Assembly: GCA_016195405.1 (NCBI GenBank)
Contig: JACPZP010000054.1
Location: forward strand, 1-64,000
Reading direction: 5' to 3'
From: Planctomycetota bacterium
Lineage (GTDB): Bacteria > Planctomycetota > Planctomycetia > Gemmatales > Gemmataceae
DNA length: 64,000 bases
A program made the position numbers and the translations under genes. This document shows positions 58,360 to 64,000 of this stretch, one piece after another (the stretch's first letter is position 1; each line of letters begins with the position of its first letter). Under the pieces are notes generated by a model, which was not told where the DNA came from, did not search any database, and saw only the letters and a list, made by a program, of their open reading frames with translations.

Positions 58360-58902
58360 TCAATCGCAACACTTGACGAGCAGCGTAACTGTTCCGATGC
58401 GAAGAACGTCGTGGCGTCGCAAGGGCCAGGAACCGGGACTCAGCCGGCCGCCGTTGAGGTGGGTGCCGTGCATGCTGCCGAGATCGGCGACTTCCCACCC
58501 AACCGCGGCGGGGAATAACTCAGCATGAGAGCGGCAAACCGAGGCGTCGTCCAGGGGAAGGTCCATATCTTCGCCGCGGCCAACGACGAACGATTCGCCA
58601 AACTCCCACGAAACGCCCGCGAGATAGCCCTCCAAAGCCACCAGGAGCAAGCGTCTTACGTGCGTCTTTTTTCGACGTTCCGCCGGTTGGGAGCGAGTTG
58701 AGTCGCTGTGCCGTGAGCTGCCCGGGCGTCCGAGCCATACTTCCGCCAATTCTTCGCTGATCGGGAAGTCATCCATCATGGGGATGTCGCCCGTAGGCGG
58801 AATGTCGTCCATTACCAGTACATGGTCGGGACGGACTTTTTTCCGCGGAAGTGGCGCTGCTTCCTCTGCGCGGAGGCGCTTCGTCATACGCTTGCTCCTC
58901 AT
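58360..58902 (-). CDS. FHA-domain protein
   Basis: The 180-residue protein has a basic N-terminal tail, an acidic/Met segment (VMDDIPPTGDIPMMDDFP) and a C-terminal FHA domain from about 88: FVVGRGEDMDLPLDDASVCR, SHAELFP, then DLGSMHGTHLNGGRL. The GRG, SxxxSH-type and NG motifs that contact phosphothreonine are largely kept, with Cys-Arg-Ser-His in place of Ser-Arg-x-His. It may read marks made by the Ser/Thr kinases. A second ATG at 58887 is possible. It lies upstream of pyrH, separated by 158 bases. Confidence 0.85.
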   Translation of the reverse strand: MRSKRMTKRLRAEEAAPLPRKKVRPDHVLVMDDIPPTGDIPMMDDFPISEELAEVWLGRPGSSRHSDSTRSQPAERRKKTHVRRLLLVALEGYLAGVSWEFGESFVVGRGEDMDLPLDDASVCRSHAELFPAAVGWEVADLGSMHGTHLNGGRLSPGSWPLRRHDVLRIGTVTLLVKCCD

Positions 58903-59050
58903 GTCGAAATGACCAAAGAGAAGGCGGATTGAACAAACGGAAAGAAATGCCTCTTCGCTGTACGGGCAAGTTTTGCTCGCAGAATCAATTTTGTCAAATT
59001 TTTCGGAAAAAAGGTTTGCATTGGTTAAAGGGTTTATGACGGTTATCCGC

Positions 59051-60169
59051 TTATACCGTCAAGCGGCGATCACGGGCGACGATCTGCCATGTCCCGGTTA
59101 TTGCACCCTTTTCGACAACATAGGCCTCCTTGTGGACAGCGCAAGTAGGGCAAATGTGCGTGGGAACCGCGAAAACGACGTCGCCCAGCCGGAATCGATC
59201 CGCCTCGGGGGTTGCGACGGTGAAGTGTTCTTCGCTTTGAAGGATCGGCTCGTATTCAGGAACGTCGAGTAGCATGCAGCGTTTGCCGGCAGGAGGATCG
59301 CTGGCCAGGGCCTTGTAACCCAGGTCGAACGTCAAGCGATTGGACGCCGGCTTGCTGATGACGCGGGTCAGCAGCAAGGCTGCGGGCACGAATTGGGTCA
59401 TGTCGCGGTACTTGCTTCCGTAACCATGGTCGTGCAGGACGCAGGTTCCCGGAGAGCATTCCAGGCCCGGAATGTCGAGGGAGGCGAACACGGGGAACGT
59501 CGGCGTGCCACTGGCGACGACTGCGGGAACCGGCAAGCCCCTTTTTTGGAGGTTCGCACGCAGCTTGACTACCGGCTCGAGCAGCGTTTGTACGGCCTGG
59601 ATGCGATCCTCCAAATTCTCCTGATGATTGTGACCGTCGTAGGCGCTGATGCCGGCCGGGACGAGGCCAGGCAACCGAGCGAGGCTCTCGTAGAGCGATT
59701 CGGCCTCCGGTCCGGGAGCGATGCCGGTGCGGTGCATGCCGACGTCGAGATCAATCATGACGCGCACGTTGGTTCCAGAGCCGGCTATTGCTTCTGACAA
59801 CATAGCCGCTCCCGCCGGATGGTCGACCAGGACCGCAAATGAAGTCTTCGGGAACTTGCGAATGAGCTCGGCCAGGCGCAGGCAATTCGGGCCGACCAGT
59901 GGGTAGGCGATTAGCACATCGGGCGCGCCGCACAGAGCGAGCATTTCCGCTTCAGCAAGCGTGGCGCACTTGTGTTTGGTGATTCCAGCGGTCAACTCGA
60001 GGCGAACAATCTCGGGCGTCTTGTGCGTCTTGACGTGGGGCCGCAGCCGGGCGGGATCGCGCGCCAGACGAACCATGGCGGCAATGTTCTGTTCGATCAA
60101 CTCCTTGTAGAAGACCAGGGCGGGGCTGAAAACGCGGTTCGGATCCTTGACGTGATAGCGTGGGTCCAC
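59051..60169 (-). CDS. PLP-dependent D-threonine aldolase-like enzyme (fold type III)
   Basis: The 372-residue protein has an alanine-racemase-like barrel followed by a C-terminal domain. LRPHVKTHKTPEI near residue 43 carries the PLP lysine, and VMIDLDVGMHRTGI, AYDGHNH, VASGTPTFPVF and SPGTCVLHDHGY follow. The C-terminal FAVPTHICPTCAVHKEAYV supplies the His and Cys of the zinc or manganese site of D-serine dehydratase/D-threonine aldolase enzymes. It cleaves or dehydrates D-hydroxy amino acids; the exact substrate is uncertain. GTG 60169 is chosen because AAGGTG precedes it; an ATG at 60232 would add 21 hydrophobic residues without family match. Confidence 0.85.
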   Translation of the reverse strand: MDPRYHVKDPNRVFSPALVFYKELIEQNIAAMVRLARDPARLRPHVKTHKTPEIVRLELTAGITKHKCATLAEAEMLALCGAPDVLIAYPLVGPNCLRLAELIRKFPKTSFAVLVDHPAGAAMLSEAIAGSGTNVRVMIDLDVGMHRTGIAPGPEAESLYESLARLPGLVPAGISAYDGHNHQENLEDRIQAVQTLLEPVVKLRANLQKRGLPVPAVVASGTPTFPVFASLDIPGLECSPGTCVLHDHGYGSKYRDMTQFVPAALLLTRVISKPASNRLTFDLGYKALASDPPAGKRCMLLDVPEYEPILQSEEHFTVATPEADRFRLGDVVFAVPTHICPTCAVHKEAYVVEKGAITGTWQIVARDRRLTV

Positions 60170-60233
60170 GTGGCACCTTGTAGTGAGCAACGAAGCGAAA
60201 AAAAAGGGCAGGGCAGCGGCGTACGAGGCCATT

Positions 60234-60656
60234 CTACGATTCTTCGCCTGGAGCGCGGCGGGACGACTTCAGGGTCGAGCGGTGCTTTTTGGTTTGGAGC
60301 CTGGCTCGGCGTGAGCTTCGCGTGGGACGGGTTGCCTTTCGCGTCTTCGGTCGCGCGCACGCCTGAAGCAGCAATCCACGCAACTTTTCGAGGCAATCCT
60401 GTCGGTTGCGGTCCTGGTCGCGATATCTCTGACTGGCGATGACGAGGGTTCCATCCTTCGTGACAAATCGCTTTTGTTGCAGCGCGATTCGTGGCTTAAT
60501 CTCATCTGGAACCGCTGACGTGGCGGCAAGGTTCCAGAACAGCACGGCCTTGGATGCGACCTTGTTGACGTTCTGCCCGCCGGGGCCGCCGGAGCGCACG
60601 AACTTCCAGAGCAGTTCCGATTCGGGGATCTGGATTTGGTGATTGATGACGAGCAT
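60234..60656 (-). CDS. arfB: Alternative ribosome-rescue factor ArfB (YaeJ-like peptidyl-tRNA hydrolase)
   Basis: The 140-residue protein has the release-factor catalytic motif GGPGGQNVNK (Gly-Gly-Gln at 26-28) directly after a short N-terminus (INHQIQIPESELLWKFVRS). The rest of the domain follows (ASKAVLFWNL, FVTKDGTLVIASQRYRDQDRN). The C-terminal 40 residues are strongly basic and probably enter the mRNA channel, as in ArfB. It rescues stalled ribosomes by hydrolysing peptidyl-tRNA. ATG 60656 is the family start. It lies 64 bases upstream of the D-threonine aldolase-like gene. Confidence 0.92.
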   Translation of the reverse strand: MLVINHQIQIPESELLWKFVRSGGPGGQNVNKVASKAVLFWNLAATSAVPDEIKPRIALQQKRFVTKDGTLVIASQRYRDQDRNRQDCLEKLRGLLLQACARPKTRKATRPTRSSRRARLQTKKHRSTLKSSRRAPGEES

Positions 60657-60787
60657 GGATGAAATATAGCCGCCCACCAGTCGCCTTGACCAGTCCGCGC
60701 AAACCGTCTACCATTCCGCGCCAACTCGGTAGTAGTGCCCCGCCAGGCGTTTGGTAAACCGCGTAGGCGAGTGAAAGGCGGCGGTTA

Positions 60788-62440
60788 ATGGTTGAGAACC
60801 CGCGTTCCGCGTGCGAATCAGTCGGTTGCCGACGCGACCTTGCGCTGCTCGCGATTCTATTCGCACTCGTAATTCCCTTGCGCGTTGGGCTGTTTTTCAA
60901 CACCGAAGTGCCCGCCCGCGACTGTATCGGCTATGTGCGCTACGCTCTGCAATTCGAAGAAAAACCCTGGAAGGAAGTGGTCGCGGGCAACCATCAGCAT
61001 CCCGGTTATCCGCTTTCTGTCTGGGCGGTGTCGATGCCGGTGCGCGCGCTAGTCGGCGGCGTCGATCCGGACACCATGCGCGTGAGCGCCCAAATCGCAA
61101 GCGGAATTGCTGCTATCTTGTTGCTGCTTCCTATGTACTTTCTGGGCAAGGCGTTGTTCGACCGTTCCATCGCATTTTGGGGGACGCTCCTGTTTCAGTA
61201 TTTGCCCACGAGCGGACATCATTTGTCGGACGGCATCTCCGAGGCGCTGTTTCTCCTGCTGCTCACAACGGCTCTTCTTTGGGGCGTTCTGGCGATGCGG
61301 TCGCGGTCGCCGTGGCGTTTCGCCCTTTGCGGTCTGTTTGGCGGACTCGCATACCTGACGCGGCCCGAAGGGGCGCTTATGCTTCCGGCCGTGGGCCTGG
61401 TTCTGGCGGCTTGCCAAATGATCGCCCCTTGGCGCGTCTCCATGGGACGTTTTCTGGCCTGCGGCGCCAGCTTGACGGTAGCAGCCGCGCTGATCGTGGC
61501 GGTTTATGTCGCAACAACGGGACGCCTTTCGAACAAACCGGTCGCCAATGACATCCTGGGGAGCAAATTCGGCGTGCGCGACCAGCCCGCTGCGTACGAA
61601 CACGCGCCGCGGCTGCAAGGACACGTTTTCGCATCCGTGTTCGGCGCCTTCTTCGAGAAAACGGATGCATTCTGGCTCAGGCTTGGTCGCAGCTTGCGTG
61701 CCCTGTTCAGTGAGCTGAGCCAGGCATTCCATTATGTCGGCGGCGTTCTTGCAATTCTCGGTCTGTGGTGGTCGTGGGACCGTTTGCGCGGTCTTCCCGA
61801 ATTTTGGCCAATCGCGGCTTATCTTCTGATTCATTCGGCCATTTTGGTGGCATTGGCAATGGTCGCCTTTTACGTTTCGGATCGCCATGTCATGCCTCTC
61901 GTGCAATGCGGCTGTTACTTCGTCGCAGCTGCGGCGCGCGAGTTGCCCAGACGCTTGCTTGGACGTTGTGGCGTGCGCGACATGACGCCGTCATTGAATC
62001 CATGGTGGCGAGACGCAGGTGTATGGTCATTGGTTGTGATGCTAGCGCTAGTGGGCATCGCCCTTCCCAAAACGCTGCAGCGCCTGCACGGCAATCGCGG
62101 CGGCAACCTGGCAGCAGGCAAGTGGTTGGCGGAACATCTTGTCGAAGGCGATTACGTGGACGACGACCATGCCTGGTCGCATTACTACGCCGGCATGGTG
62201 TTCAAGGAAGGGAAGGACCGGCCGCTGCCGAAAGGGTTTACTCCGACGAATTACGTCGTCGTGACCCGCGCTCGTGAAGGCAGATCGGACCAAATTCGCC
62301 TGGAGACGGAACAAAAAGTGCTAATCCTGGGCCCCGTCGTCTATCATTGGCCCGCGAATCAAGACGTGGAACGAGCCACCGTGATCGTGGTTGCCGCCCC
62401 GCGCGACATGAAAAAGCACCCCTGGCATGTCGCTCCGTAG
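60788..62440 (+). CDS. ArnT/PMT-like (GT39/GT83) membrane glycosyltransferase
   Basis: The 550-residue protein has about 11 membrane helices, starting LALLAILFALVIPLRVGLFF. Its first outer loop has the family-type acidic motif, ARDCIGYVRYALQFEEKPWK, followed by NHQHPGYPLSVW. These features mark transferases that use polyprenyl-phosphate sugars. GLFGGLAYLTRPEGALMLPA is another common segment. The C-terminal 110 residues form a small outer domain. The acceptor may be lipid or protein. Upstream there are only 130 bases to the divergent arfB start. Confidence 0.82.
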   Translation: MVENPRSACESVGCRRDLALLAILFALVIPLRVGLFFNTEVPARDCIGYVRYALQFEEKPWKEVVAGNHQHPGYPLSVWAVSMPVRALVGGVDPDTMRVSAQIASGIAAILLLLPMYFLGKALFDRSIAFWGTLLFQYLPTSGHHLSDGISEALFLLLLTTALLWGVLAMRSRSPWRFALCGLFGGLAYLTRPEGALMLPAVGLVLAACQMIAPWRVSMGRFLACGASLTVAAALIVAVYVATTGRLSNKPVANDILGSKFGVRDQPAAYEHAPRLQGHVFASVFGAFFEKTDAFWLRLGRSLRALFSELSQAFHYVGGVLAILGLWWSWDRLRGLPEFWPIAAYLLIHSAILVALAMVAFYVSDRHVMPLVQCGCYFVAAAARELPRRLLGRCGVRDMTPSLNPWWRDAGVWSLVVMLALVGIALPKTLQRLHGNRGGNLAAGKWLAEHLVEGDYVDDDHAWSHYYAGMVFKEGKDRPLPKGFTPTNYVVVTRAREGRSDQIRLETEQKVLILGPVVYHWPANQDVERATVIVVAAPRDMKKHPWHVAP

Positions 62441-62504
62441 TAAGCAAAAGGGGACATTCATGTTTATTATAGAATTCCCTCTCACAACTCCCGCCTCCGG
62501 GGCC

Positions 62505-63270
62505 GCCCGCACCAGAGGTCCATGGCGTCGTCACCGGCGGCGGTCTGTCGTGCAACGAACACGGTGACATGGAGGGGTCGCCCACGTGGCGTTCGTGCCG
62601 GCCGGGCTTCTTCCTGCCGGTGCGCGTGCTAAGCCGCGTGTTCCGTGGCAAGTACCTGGAGATGCTGCGCCGCCTGCATGTACAAGTGAAGCTGATCTTC
62701 CCCGAGCCGCTGGCGGCGTTCACGGCGGCGGCGGCGTTCGCCGGTTGGCTCAGGCCGCTGTATCGCAAGGACTGGGTGGTCTACGCCAAGCGCCCGTTCG
62801 GCGGCCCGGCTCAGGTCCTCAAGTACCTGGCGCGCTACACGCACCGGGTGGCGATCAGCAACGCCCGGCTCGTCGCCATGACTCCCTCGTCCCTTGTGGG
62901 AGAGGGGCGGGGTGAGTCGACGGTGACCTTCCGTTACAAGGATTACGCAGACGCGCACCGTAGCAAGACGATGACCCTCAGCGCCCTGGAGTTTCTGCGC
63001 CGCTTCGTGCAGCACGTTTTGCCCAAAGGCCTGGTGAAGATTCGCCACTACGGACTGCTCGCCAATCGCCACCGCGCTGACAAGCTGAAGTTGAGCCGGC
63101 GCTTGTTGTTGCCGCTAAGCGAGGCTGCCGACGCGAAGCGGTCGGCGGCCAACAGCGCAGGCCCGATCGATCCGGCGCCGGTGCCCCATTGCCCCCAGTG
63201 CGGCGGCTGCCGATTCGTCAGGATTGAGCTGCCCAAGGAGGTGAGCCCCGCATGTGGCGACACATCGTAG
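62505..63270 (+). pseudogene. IS91-family transposase, 5'-truncated
   Basis: The frame reads PEVHGVVTGGGLSCNEHG from about 62510 and continues through RPGFFLPVRVLSRVFRGKYL, KDWVVYAKRPFGG, VLKYLARYTHRVAISNARLV, FRYKDY and IRHYGLLANRHRADKL, with a C-terminal CPQCGG. This is the C-terminal half of an IS91/IS801-type Y1/Y2 rolling-circle transposase, including the YLARYTHRVAI Tyr-motif. The N-terminal zinc and HUH part is missing. A PSSLVGEGRGES insertion near residue 105 interrupts the usual sequence. The element is not mobile by itself. Short GC-rich sequence to about 63530 may be its 3' end. Confidence 0.85.
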
Positions 63271-63546
63271 CAGCAAGTCGCCCGACCGTAATGATGGCAA
63301 AGCCTTGCGGACGTCCCTGCGTCGCGTTCGCGGTGCGCGCCGTGTGCGGTCTGAGCAGATCGGAGCGGTGCCTGAGCACGTCGCTGTCCCGCGCCTAAAC
63401 ATCCCAGGCCGCCGCCAACCTGCCTACACCGAAAAACGCGCTTGCGGCACGACCGGTTTGGTTTACACTGAAGCAAGTCCGGAGAAGTCGGCGGCCATTC
63501 CAGCTCCATAGGTTCTGACTGTAGGGTCCGCGGTTTAGTTCAACTA

Positions 63547-63624
63547 GATTCTATGCGGCATGCTCCGCCGGCCGTTTTTCGGTCCAGGTCCGGTGCTTGC
63601 ACGCGGAGCACGCCGCATAGAATC
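63547..63624. repeat. 22-bp inverted repeat upstream of the SUKH gene
   Basis: Arms 63547-63568 and 63603-63624 (outer part GATTCTATGCGGC) are inverse complements with one mismatch and a 34-base loop. It lies between the transposase remnant and the ATG at 63652, and may be an IS end or a terminator. Confidence 0.82.
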
Positions 63625-63651
63625 CTTAACGTTCGCCATCAAGGACACGCC

Positions 63652-64000
63652 ATGAACACGGACACGATGTTGCGCGAGTTTTCCGCCCATCGTCTTGGCG
63701 GTGATCCGGTCCCCGACGACCTCCGCCGCCTTTTGCCTCACCGAGACGAGCTGGCCGAACGAACCGGAATAGAGCTGAGTTGGGCCAAGGATTGGGCACC
63801 TTGGCTCGACCACAGTTATCCTCGCCCGGAGGAAAGGACGGACCCTGGCATTGCAGCGAACATCCGTGCCATTGCCGACGTTTCCTCACTCATAGCCTTC
63901 GTTGCTCAGGAGGAAGATGCGCAGTGGTTTGGGTTTTGGTGCGGCCCGGACAGGTTGCCAATTGCGAAGTGTCCGCTGGTTTTCCTTGACAACGAAGGCC
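63652..64000 (+). CDS. SUKH (SMI1/KNR4) family protein, cut by the window end
   Basis: The first 116 residues of this frame are visible. The end of the visible part, IAFVAQEEDAQWFGFWCGPD, then RLPIAKCPLVFLDNEG, matches the core of SUKH-domain proteins (FGxWxGP...PIVxLDxEGQ). In bacteria many of these are immunity proteins against polymorphic toxins. No toxin gene is seen to its left; the neighbour is a transposase remnant and a hairpin. Confidence is limited by truncation at the window edge. Confidence 0.7.
   Translation, partial: MNTDTMLREFSAHRLGGDPVPDDLRRLLPHRDELAERTGIELSWAKDWAPWLDHSYPRPEERTDPGIAANIRAIADVSSLIAFVAQEEDAQWFGFWCGPDRLPIAKCPLVFLDNEG

Overview
The window reads as chromosome of a planctomycete, most likely a Gemmata-like (Gemmataceae) species. 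This is an inference from gene content: serine/threonine kinases fused to WD40 or GAF domains, a LEPR-XLL-type N-terminus on an exported enzyme, a DUF1559 (prepilin-like) gene, a planctomycete-type cytochrome c with a TPR tail, DUF1573, DUF3634 and PQQ-propeller proteins, GC-rich codon use and many stem-loop repeats between genes. No rRNA, tRNA or CRISPR array was recognised by eye.

Layout. 1-5.7 kb is an unstable zone: a kinase-WD40 gene broken by a frameshift, a partial duplicate of a RecA-like ATPase gene fused against a shrunken VapC-like toxin gene, its HicB-like partner, the intact ATPase gene, and two tandem repeat arrays. 5.8-8.8 kb carries an SDR oxidoreductase, a PP2C phosphatase, a DUF151 protein and a CvpA-like membrane protein. 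8.8-13.1 kb is a minus-strand run: hisF, a DUF3634 protein, pilT, a membrane-anchored GspE/PulE-type ATPase, then the CvpA-like gene. 13.3-18.7 kb holds a 51-residue membrane protein, a scramblase-like protein, an MntR/DtxR regulator, small membrane and lipoprotein-like genes, an HlyD-type fusion protein, a fold-back element and a DUF1559 pseudogene.

18.8-23.3 kb is a plus-strand operon of a double-anchored beta-propeller and two different membrane GTPases, followed convergently by a PilZ protein. 23.8-34.7 kb has exported or membrane proteins: GYF/OB/PPC, CYTH-like, vanadium haloperoxidase, S41 peptidase, VWA lipoprotein and diheme cytochrome-TPR, with a decayed MNT/HEPN toxin pair among them. 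A DUF3179/CcmH-like fusion gene diverges from the cytochrome gene. 36.8-44.9 kb has an intact RelE/HTH toxin-antitoxin pair, a kinase-GAF protein, two small lipoproteins, an HTTM gene with its partner, an ECF sigma/anti-sigma pair and a PQQ-type propeller.

45.0-48.1 kb is a ferrous iron uptake locus: a promoter with an overlapping Fur-box-like palindrome, feoA, a 44-bp triple repeat, feoB and an FeoB-associated Cys-rich protein. It is followed by what looks like a free-standing small RNA gene (promoter plus Rho-independent terminator, about 70 nt). 48.2-60.7 kb holds mostly metabolic and housekeeping genes: a YyaL-type thioredoxin protein, an NCS2-like permease, DUF1573, a sugar epimerase, a radical SAM protein, a TPR protein, frr, pyrH, FHA, a D-threonine-aldolase-like enzyme and arfB. 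The right end has an ArnT-like glycosyltransferase, a truncated IS91-family transposase, a strong hairpin and the start of a SUKH-family gene cut by the window edge.

The most interesting items are the putative small RNA after feoB, the GTPase-pair/propeller operon, the DUF3179-CcmH fusion opposite a multiheme cytochrome, the exact junction between the duplicated ATPase fragment and the shrunken toxin gene, and several families of long perfect hairpins that recur within the window.
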